Below are positions 28,702-36,739 of a stretch of 36,739 nt of DNA, in pieces; positions within the stretch are counted from its first letter, which is position 1; the number at the start of each line of letters is the position of its first letter. A program made the position numbers and the translations under genes. The notes beneath the pieces were generated by a model that was given only the letters and a program-made list of their open reading frames with translations, was not told the DNA's origin and made no database searches. The stretch comes from a virus, in IMG/VR virus record IMGVR_UViG_3300015360_000104, positions 1 to 36,739 of that record; one strand, given 5' to 3'.

Positions 28702-31700
28702 GCCCACGGACCTACGATCGCACTGTCTTCCTGATAGCTGCTGTTGGACATGGACTTCTTGATCCGGAATATTGAGTTCGTTCCAACGTTTGCCGCCGCT
28801 GCCGTCCCCAGCGCGGCCAACACCGTAAGCGATCCGGAAACTGTGCAAACCAATGTGCCTTTGATCCGGAAATAGCCATCGATCGCGGCACCAGCGGTCA
28901 CAAGTGCAGTCGTGGCCATGTTGCTGGTCTGTTTTCCTTCCGGCGTATGCAGGTCATTAGCTGCAACTTTTGCAGCAACTGATTGATAACGGCCCGTGAA
29001 TGTTGCCGTACCGCCGAAACCAAATTTAAAGTCACCTGAAGCCGCCATATTGGACAGGAAACCTTCTGCCTCAATGTCGTAGTTGAAATCTTTCTCCAGT
29101 GCATAGTTGTTCGCACCAATCGTGAACAACTCCTGATCGGCAGTCGTGTTGGTCATGGTGCCGTTGGTGCGGCGACGGAGGTAATGCCAGATTGTCCACT
29201 GGGCTGACACGCCTCGAAACGGTTCCTCTGTTGCGCCATAAACTTCGCAGTCCAGGCACTCGACCCAAGCATTCACAGTCGGCACAAGCTCACTGTAGAA
29301 GCCATTGTTCATCTTGGCGGTGCCGCGCGTGTCCTCGGCCACACACCGCGCGATGATGAGGGGAACGGCATAGGTCAACTCCGCTGCGGCTTTGAAAAAG
29401 CCGACGTCTGTTCCCACGTCATTGCCGCAATTAATGGCGACGCAATCCGTTAGCTTATTGGCATCGGCGCGGGTTTTCAGGGTTGAGTACGAGGCGCTGT
29501 CCAAATAGCCCGCAATCCCGCAGAGGTACACCTTACCGTTGCTGGCCGAGCAGCGATGTGTGATGTTGGCAAACTTCACGCCATAGGTTGCGCAGTTCCG
29601 AACGTCGTGACCGGTAATCCGGACATCGATATTCCCGTTGCCGAGATCGCCGGTGAGGTTAATGCCTTGCCACGTATCACGGACACGCGGGTTGCGGATA
29701 TCACAGTCCTCTGCCCCGCTGGTTGATATCCCCCTCGAATACAGCCAAGCGCCTTCCGCATCCGCGACCGGATCAGCGCCGCCGATAAGCGATTTCCAGC
29801 CGAGACGTTCGACCCTCGGATTGTCAATGACCAGCCCCTTGCAAAGCAGGAAAGCGATGCCCCCGACGCAATCATCCGTAATCCCCGCGCCAACCGCGAT
29901 ACAGTCATGCGCGTAGGGCCGGATCACTTTTGATGTGTGATCGAGCCCGTAGAAATACAGCAGTGTTCCGCTATCGTCTCCGTAACACTCCACATCCTCA
30001 AAGTGGTGCCCGGTGCCGCCGATGATTTTGAGTCCGAACGCGGTATTGAGCGCGGCGTTCGGAGCCGCATTGCTTCCCGCGTTCAACCCGCTGCCGTTGC
30101 GGTCCACCCTGACCTTTATGAGGCTCACAAAGTCGACGCCATCGGCTTCGAGCGTGATGACGCTCTGAGACGCGGCGGGAGCCAATTGCTTAATAGTACA
30201 ATTCTGCAACTTTGTACCGGTTGGCAGACTTATCTTGCCGGAAATGCAATAGGTGCGCCCGCCACCATCGCAGAGCAGGCCGCTGCCGAGTGCCGCTTCG
30301 AAGGCCAGGCGGTTTGCCGCTGCCGTGACGATATCGGATTTTTCCGCCACCGCGCCGAATTTTTCCGGCGCGAACCCCAGGTCATAGGGGCCGGAAGCCG
30401 GGCTTACGATGATGCGGCCGGAATGCTTCTCGAGACTGTCGTTCAGCACTTCGCTGTTGGGATTTGGGACTCCCCCCCCCAAAACTACGTTATCTTTGAA
30501 TTGCACGCGCTTGGCTTGCGGCCAGAGGTGCAGGCCAATGTTGCGGTTGGTGATCTGATTATTCGCCGCAAAGATATCCGCGCCGCCCTTGACCTCGAGA
30601 AACCGCAGATAGCGGGTGAGGAGGGCAGGCCCCGAAAACACGCCGTAGGCCGACGAATTGACCGGCAGCCCGGTGTAGTAATCTTTCCACTCGAAGGTTT
30701 TGGCTCCAAGGTTCAGATTGGCCACGATACCGGGCCGCTCTACGAGCTCCTTCAAGCCGTTGCTGTCAGCGAAGAAGAATACTTGATCGCCATTGGCCAG
30801 AACGCCGACCGATCCGTCCTCGCTATAGGTCATCACCGTGGTGGCGCCCTGCGCCACGGCGGTGATGAGATAACTTACATCGCTTTTCCTGACGCTGCGG
30901 TTGCCGGTGATGAGGACCTTCGCCGACGCATCCATGAGAATTGGCGGCGCGCCGCCGTCGTCGCTGACAATCACAATATCGGCGCCGGCCCTCGTCTTGT
31001 CGCCATGGTTGAAATTGTTGTCCGAAATATTGACGGTGGCGAGGTTGCGCAGAAATATCCGCGTCAGCGCGGTATCCATGGTGTTTCCGAGGATCGACCA
31101 GCCGATCTCGACTGACAGGAGATCGCAATACACCCCGTGATCGCAGGCCTGGAACTTGTTGCCGATTATTTCGTAACCTTCGGCCTGAAACTCGTCCGGA
31201 GACACGTCGTCGCTGTCGATGCCGAGAACGCCATACAGGAAGCCACGGCCTTTATTGCCGAGCAGCACCGTGCCGTTGCAGAAATCGCCGAGGCGGACAC
31301 ATGCCCCGATCTTTTCCGTACTCAATCCGCTCCGGCCGGAGATGAAATTATGCTTCAACTGGCTGTGTGGCGCGCGGAACAGATCGATCCCGTATTCGAA
31401 ATACGCGGCACCGTTCCGCCCGATCCGGCAGTCATTGATCATGCAGGATTTGTCGGCGCCTGGCCCCTTGACGGCATAGGCAACCCGGATGGCGGTGCCG
31501 CCAGCGCTACCGCCAGCCGCCCGCGTCACCTGAATTTGTTCGAACATCGGCGGTGCGGCGGTGTTATAGGTGCCCATGCTGCAGTGAAAGCCAATGCCGG
31601 TGTGATCGACCGCCAGGCCGCCCTGGTAAGGCTGCATGGAAAACACCTTGAGTGGCTTGTCGGAAGTCCACAAAAGCTGCGCGGTTGTCCGGTGCAGATC

Positions 31701-32351
31701 GCTCAGGTAAAGCGCTCCGCCGGTGTTGGCGGCAAGATAATTCAGCGCCGCCTGCACCGCCGCCGTATCGTCGGCATTGCCGCCCAGGGCGCCAAAGCGG
31801 CCTTCCCTCGGATTGACGATCTCCAGACCGTCGAGGTAATCGGCATACTGGCTGAACAGCGGATTGGCGCCCAGCTCGAGGGCGCCGAGCCGCGCGTCAA
31901 CGCCTTCGGCCGCCAGCTCCTGAGCGCTCTCGATGTCCAGCGCCAGGTCGCGGGCATCGCCGATATCGCGCGCCACCTCCTGCAGCACCACGGCCTGTTT
32001 CGAAAGTTCGTGCTCCAGCTGCCGGCCATCGATGTTGCCGCCCCGCGTCACGGCGAGCGAGCGCTCATGGCGGCGCTTGCCTTCGACATAGAACGAGGCG
32101 CCCGCCTGCAAAGCGGCGTCGAACACGATCGAGAACGGTCCATAAGGCTGGGCCGGATTGGCTTTGCTGGCGGTGAAGGCGGTCATCTGGGTGAACCGCG
32201 CCTCGCCATTGAGCTTCCGCCACACGGCAACGTCGGCGAGGTCGAAGACGCCCCAATTGTCGCCGAACGGGCCATAGTTCTTGCCGCCGTTTTCGGCGAT
32301 CACCTCGCTGCGGCGCAAGCTTCTGGGCAAGGGATAGGGTGTAGCGACCAT
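28698..32351 (-). CDS. Tailspike with two predicted beta-helix domains
   Basis: This 1217-aa protein is the likely receptor-binding or polysaccharide-degrading tailspike. Residues 1-100 fit a short-tail fibre N-terminus (VFDLADVAVWRKLNGEARF...AGASFYVEGKRRHERS), joined by a coiled-coil helix (about 110-160). The first beta-helix starts with FGALGGNADDTAAVQAALNYLA (about 186-207), the opening of pectate-lyase-type spikes. A second one starts around residue 660 with FGAVAEKSDIVTAAANRLAFEAAL. The C-terminus (about 1050-1217) is beta-rich and probably a trimerisation or receptor domain. GGAAAGG precedes the ATG. A nine-G tract lies at 30472-30480, within codons 624-627. Confidence 0.82.
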   Translation of the reverse strand: MVATPYPLPRSLRRSEVIAENGGKNYGPFGDNWGVFDLADVAVWRKLNGEARFTQMTAFTASKANPAQPYGPFSIVFDAALQAGASFYVEGKRRHERSLAVTRGGNIDGRQLEHELSKQAVVLQEVARDIGDARDLALDIESAQELAAEGVDARLGALELGANPLFSQYADYLDGLEIVNPREGRFGALGGNADDTAAVQAALNYLAANTGGALYLSDLHRTTAQLLWTSDKPLKVFSMQPYQGGLAVDHTGIGFHCSMGTYNTAAPPMFEQIQVTRAAGGSAGGTAIRVAYAVKGPGADKSCMINDCRIGRNGAAYFEYGIDLFRAPHSQLKHNFISGRSGLSTEKIGACVRLGDFCNGTVLLGNKGRGFLYGVLGIDSDDVSPDEFQAEGYEIIGNKFQACDHGVYCDLLSVEIGWSILGNTMDTALTRIFLRNLATVNISDNNFNHGDKTRAGADIVIVSDDGGAPPILMDASAKVLITGNRSVRKSDVSYLITAVAQGATTVMTYSEDGSVGVLANGDQVFFFADSNGLKELVERPGIVANLNLGAKTFEWKDYYTGLPVNSSAYGVFSGPALLTRYLRFLEVKGGADIFAANNQITNRNIGLHLWPQAKRVQFKDNVVLGGGVPNPNSEVLNDSLEKHSGRIIVSPASGPYDLGFAPEKFGAVAEKSDIVTAAANRLAFEAALGSGLLCDGGGRTYCISGKISLPTGTKLQNCTIKQLAPAASQSVITLEADGVDFVSLIKVRVDRNGSGLNAGSNAAPNAALNTAFGLKIIGGTGHHFEDVECYGDDSGTLLYFYGLDHTSKVIRPYAHDCIAVGAGITDDCVGGIAFLLCKGLVIDNPRVERLGWKSLIGGADPVADAEGAWLYSRGISTSGAEDCDIRNPRVRDTWQGINLTGDLGNGNIDVRITGHDVRNCATYGVKFANITHRCSASNGKVYLCGIAGYLDSASYSTLKTRADANKLTDCVAINCGNDVGTDVGFFKAAAELTYAVPLIIARCVAEDTRGTAKMNNGFYSELVPTVNAWVECLDCEVYGATEEPFRGVSAQWTIWHYLRRRTNGTMTNTTADQELFTIGANNYALEKDFNYDIEAEGFLSNMAASGDFKFGFGGTATFTGRYQSVAAKVAANDLHTPEGKQTSNMATTALVTAGAAIDGYFRIKGTLVCTVSGSLTVLAALGTAAAANVGTNSIFRIKKSMSNSSYQEDSAIVGPWA
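30472..30480 (-). repeat. Nine-G homopolymer tract in the tailspike gene
   Basis: The coding strand reads TTGGGGGGGGGA, giving Leu-Gly-Gly-Gly at codons 624-627, between the two beta-helix domains. A one-base slip would end or alter the second half of the protein. It is the longest homopolymer seen in the window. Confidence 0.9.
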
Positions 32352-32417
32352 GAACTGCCTTTCCGTGCTGAACGGCAGTTTGCCCCATGGCGCGCGGTGT
32401 CAATTGCGGGGTGCGGC

Positions 32418-32757
32418 TCACCCCTTGCCGTCGATATCGGCCTTGGTGTCCAGAAAGCGGGCCGGGATCATCACCCCGCGCGATATCCGCAGCTTCTGGT
32501 AATTGCGCGGCTTGTCGCGGACGGCGGGAAGCACTTCACTCGTCACCCATCGCCGAAACCTGTGTGGGACACTTCCGGGCGTCATTGCGGAGCACAATCA
32601 TGTACAATCCGCTTTCAGAAACAATGATCATCACCTGTTCGCCGCCAGGGGTGTGAATTGAAGTCACCCCCTTTTCGTCATCATCAAGCGGTTCGACGGC
32701 ATCCCTCAGCCGAAGAAGAATGGCGTCGACCACCAGTCGGAAAAGCTCGCCGGGCAC
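32418..32757 (-). pseudogene. BRO-N / antirepressor family gene, frameshifted and truncated
   Basis: Frame one (GTG at 32757) reads LRDAVEPLDDDEKGVTSIHTPGGEQVMIIVSESGLYMIVLRNDA, which is the core of a BRO-N domain (D-D-D-E-K-G, T-P-G-G, SESGLY). The next BRO-N motif, FRRWVTSEVLPAVRDKP, is found in a second frame from about 32570 on and runs to a stop at 32418 (ends DTKADIDGKG). A shift of one base near 32570-32580 joins them. The N-terminal part before LRDAV is also shorter than usual and lacks the 'PWFVAKDV' segment. It is either a decayed moron or a sequence indel. BRO-N proteins are phage antirepressors or DNA-binding proteins. It sits 17 bases after the polyvalent gene stop. Confidence 0.6.
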
Positions 32758-32773
32758 CGCGCTTCACACGTCG

Positions 32774-35700
32774 TTAGTTTACTCCCTCCACCTTCGCCCT
32801 TTGCTTCCGCTTCATCGCCTTGCCCTCCATCTCGGACCCTGCCGCCTTGGCGCGGCCCGAGAGATCGGAAACCCGGGCGTCGGACCCGTCGCGCAGCAGC
32901 CTTGCCTCGAATTCCGGCCACAGCCGTTCAACCGCATCCAGCGGCAGCACTTTGGCGGTGGCGAAGCGGTCGGCCAGCGCCGTCGAGATCACCGGCGAGA
33001 TCGCCTGCAGCTCGCGGTAATAGCTGGCGGTCTCGATCACCTCGCGGTCATCCCAGCCAGGCACCTGCATCATCACCAGCGCATTGCGGGCTTCCGCCAT
33101 GGCCATATCTTCAAGGATGTCATCGGCGGACCCCCGGTCCACACGGTTGACGAAACGCTCGCCCGCCGCATCGCGGATCATGTCCTGGCTCATGTCACGG
33201 CGCAGCGCATTGATTGCCGTCACCGCCTTCTGGGCGCGCACGAAAGGATGGATGCGCCGCGCCTCCGCCGGCACCGCCCCCGCCGTGATCCACACTTTGG
33301 TGATGGCATCCTGCTCCGCCAGATAATCGGCGGCACTCACCGGATCGCCGCCGTCGATCATCGACTGATAGCTCTTGCGCGAACTCTCAAGACTGCCGGA
33401 ACGGGTGCCAACCATATCCCAGAACGCCCGCGTTGACTTCGCACCCCGCGCGCCATCCTTGATGAAACGCCGGGTAAACGGCATGTCGTCCCAGCCGGGC
33501 ATCGGCTTGTCGGACAGTGCATAATCGTAAAGCGCCAAGACGGCGCGCCCAGCTCCACCACCCTGCGCGGTGATCAAATGGTCGATGACGGCGGGCGAAA
33601 CATTGATCGCCTTGCCCAGCGTCTTGGAGATTTCCGAGGTCTTGGCAGTGAACTGCAGCCACGGCTCCATGCCTTCGAGGCCTTCCGGCACGATGGGCAT
33701 TCCATCGCGCAGATTGGTGCCGGTCATCAATTCATAGGCCGAGGCAATGGCCGGGTTGCCTTCCATCACATTGGGCGGCATTGCCACCGCGTAAAGCCCG
33801 TCGACATAGTTCTTGGCCCAGCGCGGGTCGTTCCGCGCCATGGCGTCATAAGCCGCCTCGCCAATGTTGATCACCGACGCCAGCTCGAAGGGCTTCGGCA
33901 CCGTCACCCATTTCGAGCCCCACTTGATCATCCAGTGAGTGGCCCGAATTTGCTGCGAGGCATCGTTGTATTGGTCATGTTCGCTCATCAGCGCATGCAG
34001 CCCCATGCTGGCCACGGTCAGCGCCGAAATGCGCGCCCAGGCCTTCACCGCTTCACCGCGTGCCGCCCGGTCGCTTTCGGTCAAAACTTCCTTGAACAAC
34101 GGCGCCAGCATGTGGCGGTAGGTTTTGTCACTGCCTTGCAGCGCTGCATTGAGGAAGGGGATCAGCCGGGCAACGGCCGTCATCTGGCTGCCACGCCGGT
34201 TGAAGTCGATATGATCGCGCGCCCGGTAGGCGGCTTCAAGCGACGCCTCGATATCGTCAAGGCCCCGGTCCTTTGCCGCCTCGAAGAAATCCTTGAACAG
34301 GCCCAGCCGCATGCCGGTTTCGGCCACCTCGGTCACCTGCAGCAGGCCGTCGAGCGAGGTCAGGCGTTGGGCCGCCCAGCCCTTCTTGCGCAATGCGTTG
34401 AGATCGGACCGCACCCGCATGTCGTGAACCGCCGCCACATTGGCGCCACCCATGATGCCGCCGAACTGGTTATAGGCGCGCGCCGCATCGCGTTGCAGCC
34501 CCTCATCGCGCATGCCGCCCAGCGTGCGCAGCAGCCGTTTCACCGGCTTGCCATAGAAGATCATCGCCGTCACCTGGTCGCGGATCAAATTGGCCAGCAA
34601 GAAATCTGGCATTACCGTGATACTGGCGCGCAACACCGCAGCGGGCTTCGCCAGCATGTCGATGAAGACGTTGCTTTCGGCCCGCGTCATCACGGTCAGC
34701 GCCCGGTACATTTCCTTGCCGAACTCGCCATCCGCCAGGCGCAGCGCCTTCAACTCCCCGCCATCGCGGAAAAACGCAATCGCCTCGCCCTTCTCGTTGA
34801 TGATGGCAGGCCGGAAGATCGCCACCTTCTCATCGCCAACAGCGGCTTCCATCGCGTCACGTAGCACCACGATATCAGGCCCCGAGAGACCCGCCGCCTT
34901 GGCGGCATTGCTCACCGCCTCAAGCGGATCTACCATGGTGGGCGTCATCATGTGGCTGGGAATGCGCTCGGCAATGGCGCCGCCGTCTGGTCCCGCCAGC
35001 CGCGCCAGCCGGTCAAGCTGCTTGATCACGTCGTTGCGGGCAATCGCCATCGCCGTTTCGTAAGCCTCCGCCATCAGGCTTTCGACCGGGTTGATGACGT
35101 CACGCCTCGAACCCCGGAAGCGCTTGACGAGGCCACCCTTGATGTCGCCTTGCGCCGCAGCGCCGCCAGCGCCCACCGCATCGCCTGGCTGGTCGAAGGC
35201 GCGAAGCCCCGGCACATAGTCCTTGATCGCCATGCCGTCGGCCCATTGCTCCTGGGTGATCAGACCGGCGTCGCGTTTCTTCATCCACAGCGCGCGCGAC
35301 CAGTCATGCACCATCTGCGCTCCGGCCTTGAAGCCGGTGAACGCCGTCTCGCTTTCGGTGACGTTGACGGCGTGATCGGCCTTCGTCAGCTTGTCGGGCG
35401 GATTGGGGATCAGTCCTTGGTCGAAGCGGTCCCACTCGCCAAGCGCCCGGCGGCTCCACAGGTAAGCGCCAAAGCGCCGCACCATGTCCTCGTCCCAGCC
35501 GGAGAGAACATTGGGTTTGCCAAGTGCCGTCACCATGGCGTCCCGCAGCGATGCGCCGGTGGGCCGCATGCCGCGATAGGGCGTGACTCCATAGCTGATA
35601 TCCATGTGCCCGGCGTTCCAGGCCCCGCGCGACAGGCGGGCCAGCTTGTAGGGATCGGCGGCAACGTTGAGATCGAGCGCCTTGCCGGTGTTGGCGCGGT

Positions 35701-36739
35701 AGACATTGGCGAGGCTTTCGACCGCCTTGTTGAGCGGATTCAGGTCATCGAACAGCATGGTATAGGCGCGGCTCAACCGATCGGCGACGGTCTGCCCAAG
35801 GCCATAGCGGTTGAGGTCCTTGCGCGCCTTCGCAAAATACTTGGGCTCAACGGCGGAAACAATGGTCGAGGCCACCGCGTCAGCCGAGGGCTGGTCATTC
35901 CAGGCGCGCCAGGCTGTTGCCGCCTCATCGATGGCGGCCAGAAGATCGGGGCGTTCCGCCGTCAGAAAGGCCCGGAATGCCGCATCGAACTGCGGCGCGG
36001 CCTTGGCGGCATATGCGGGGTTGGTGCTGAACAGCCGCACGAATTCGGCAAAGCCTTCCTTTAGTTCCTTGCCTTGCGCGGCCCCCTGATAGGCCAGCGG
36101 CATCAGCTCGCCGGAATGCGTGTTGAGCAGCCCCTGCAGGGGCCTGGCCAGCACGGTTTCCAGATGGTGGCCAAGCTCATGGGTGAGCACATCGAAGTCA
36201 TCCGCCTTGGCCACGCGGATGACGCCCGAGGCGGTGCCGTATTGCCCGGCTGCCGTCTTGCCGCCAACCTTGGCGGACAGCCGCCCCTGCCGCACGGCAG
36301 GCCCTTCAAGGGCTGCCGCCAGCCGCTCGGCAATATCCTTGACGCGGGTGAATTCCGGCGAGGCACCGATCCCAACTACACCGTCCGCCGTGCGGTCGAT
36401 GGCCCCGGTCCGATTGCCGGGTGAAGCGGCGAGGAAGTCGCCATTGCCATCGACAGCCACAGCCCGCGGACTGTTCTGACCGCCGCTGTCCTTGGCAATG
36501 CGCGCGGCGAAGCGGTCAGCCTCCGGCTTGCTAGTGAACAGTTTGGCACCCTGCGGCTCAGGCTTCCACTCTGCCGACATGCGGCCATTTGGAAAAGGCT
36601 GCCCCTCATGTGCGAACACATCGCCAGACCTCACGACAAATCCCGCCGGGGTCTGCTCTGGTGCTGCAATCACTGGCGCGTCGGCCTTTGCCGCCAGCGG
36701 TATTTTTTCGGGCGGCGAAGCGACAATCGTGCTCGGCCC
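32774..36739 (-). CDS. Large polyvalent protein, protease and C-terminal part (cut by window edge)
   Basis: The frame is open from the right edge to TAA at 32774: 1321 codons, with no evident start in the window. A GTG at 36673 could be used but the frame is protein-like on both sides of it. Counting from that GTG, the first 160 residues are a variable region, followed by a gluzincin-like zinc protease motif HELGH (165-169) and EGFAE (206-210), a possible third ligand. The remaining about 1100 residues are mostly helical and match the overall layout of large polyvalent protein-associated regions (LPD38-like 'LITQEQWADGMAIKDYVPGLRAF' around residue 480). Such proteins are carried in the virion and enter the host. 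It is probably the continuation of the ORF at 1-688. Confidence 0.75.
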   Translation of the reverse strand, partial: GPSTIVASPPEKIPLAAKADAPVIAAPEQTPAGFVVRSGDVFAHEGQPFPNGRMSAEWKPEPQGAKLFTSKPEADRFAARIAKDSGGQNSPRAVAVDGNGDFLAASPGNRTGAIDRTADGVVGIGASPEFTRVKDIAERLAAALEGPAVRQGRLSAKVGGKTAAGQYGTASGVIRVAKADDFDVLTHELGHHLETVLARPLQGLLNTHSGELMPLAYQGAAQGKELKEGFAEFVRLFSTNPAYAAKAAPQFDAAFRAFLTAERPDLLAAIDEAATAWRAWNDQPSADAVASTIVSAVEPKYFAKARKDLNRYGLGQTVADRLSRAYTMLFDDLNPLNKAVESLANVYRANTGKALDLNVAADPYKLARLSRGAWNAGHMDISYGVTPYRGMRPTGASLRDAMVTALGKPNVLSGWDEDMVRRFGAYLWSRRALGEWDRFDQGLIPNPPDKLTKADHAVNVTESETAFTGFKAGAQMVHDWSRALWMKKRDAGLITQEQWADGMAIKDYVPGLRAFDQPGDAVGAGGAAAQGDIKGGLVKRFRGSRRDVINPVESLMAEAYETAMAIARNDVIKQLDRLARLAGPDGGAIAERIPSHMMTPTMVDPLEAVSNAAKAAGLSGPDIVVLRDAMEAAVGDEKVAIFRPAIINEKGEAIAFFRDGGELKALRLADGEFGKEMYRALTVMTRAESNVFIDMLAKPAAVLRASITVMPDFLLANLIRDQVTAMIFYGKPVKRLLRTLGGMRDEGLQRDAARAYNQFGGIMGGANVAAVHDMRVRSDLNALRKKGWAAQRLTSLDGLLQVTEVAETGMRLGLFKDFFEAAKDRGLDDIEASLEAAYRARDHIDFNRRGSQMTAVARLIPFLNAALQGSDKTYRHMLAPLFKEVLTESDRAARGEAVKAWARISALTVASMGLHALMSEHDQYNDASQQIRATHWMIKWGSKWVTVPKPFELASVINIGEAAYDAMARNDPRWAKNYVDGLYAVAMPPNVMEGNPAIASAYELMTGTNLRDGMPIVPEGLEGMEPWLQFTAKTSEISKTLGKAINVSPAVIDHLITAQGGGAGRAVLALYDYALSDKPMPGWDDMPFTRRFIKDGARGAKSTRAFWDMVGTRSGSLESSRKSYQSMIDGGDPVSAADYLAEQDAITKVWITAGAVPAEARRIHPFVRAQKAVTAINALRRDMSQDMIRDAAGERFVNRVDRGSADDILEDMAMAEARNALVMMQVPGWDDREVIETASYYRELQAISPVISTALADRFATAKVLPLDAVERLWPEFEARLLRDGSDARVSDLSGRAKAAGSEMEGKAMKRKQRAKVEGVN

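Noticed and set aside
32402-32418. GGGGTG-AGCCG-CACCCC hairpin before the tailspike gene as a terminator
   Set aside because: The stem is only six bases and no T-tract follows on the minus strand.
1-36739. CRISPR array, rRNA, tRNA or insertion sequence
   Set aside because: No regularly spaced repeat-spacer units, no cloverleaf or rRNA-like stretches, and no transposase or terminal inverted repeats with target duplications were seen.

Overview
The window is almost wholly viral. It reads as a temperate tailed phage with a short-tail (podovirus, T7-like) virion, GC-rich, probably from an alphaproteobacterium. The host guess rests on family resemblance only: a holin of the gene-transfer-agent three-TM type, a spike-base-like protein, and a large injected polyvalent protein of a kind recalled from Hyphomicrobiales phages. 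No rRNA, tRNA, CRISPR array, insertion sequence or clear chromosomal gene was found.

Layout. Positions 1-14290 are a minus-strand packaging and virion block. In transcription order it holds the small and large terminase, a GNAT-like protein, a 69-aa protein, portal, a short protein, scaffold, major capsid protein, a 93-aa protein, gp11-like and gp12-like tail-tube proteins, a gp14-like internal protein, a lytic-transglycosylase internal protein, and the start of a polyvalent protein that runs off the left edge. Positions 14291-14759 are an AT-rich, repeat-rich control region. Positions 14760-15207 (plus) hold a two-gene operon, an 80-aa unknown followed by a 67-aa HTH protein, under a strong promoter that carries an inverted-repeat operator. 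Positions 15215-20010 (minus) are the regulation and replication operon: HTH protein, small ORFs, two-HTH regulator, TOPRIM primase and helicase. Positions 20094-23538 (plus) hold an S24-like repressor domain without HTH, three perfect 20-bp direct repeats, five small genes and a tyrosine integrase. Positions 23539-24032 hold a hairpin and a frameshifted ORF, and are the likely place for attP. Positions 24033-36739 (minus) hold a LamG-like fibre, spike-base-like and other fibre proteins, the lysis cassette, a double beta-helix tailspike, a broken BRO-N gene and the rest of the polyvalent protein.

Both window ends fall inside a minus-strand ORF of the same kind: an N-terminal half at the left and a protease/C-terminal half at the right. 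The integrase sits mid-window with phage genes on both sides. The simplest reading is a circular or circularly permuted free phage genome opened inside one giant gene. All virion and lysis genes then form one continuous late operon starting at the small terminase. The two halves join in frame only if 3n+2 bases are missing (or one is extra), so this remains inference.

For follow-up, the strongest candidate for an undescribed system is the isolated 14760-15207 operon, whose architecture matches anti-CRISPR plus Aca-regulator loci. Next come the split repressor (stand-alone HTH and stand-alone S24-like domain, divergently encoded), the two repeat arrays, and a nine-G tract inside the tailspike gene.
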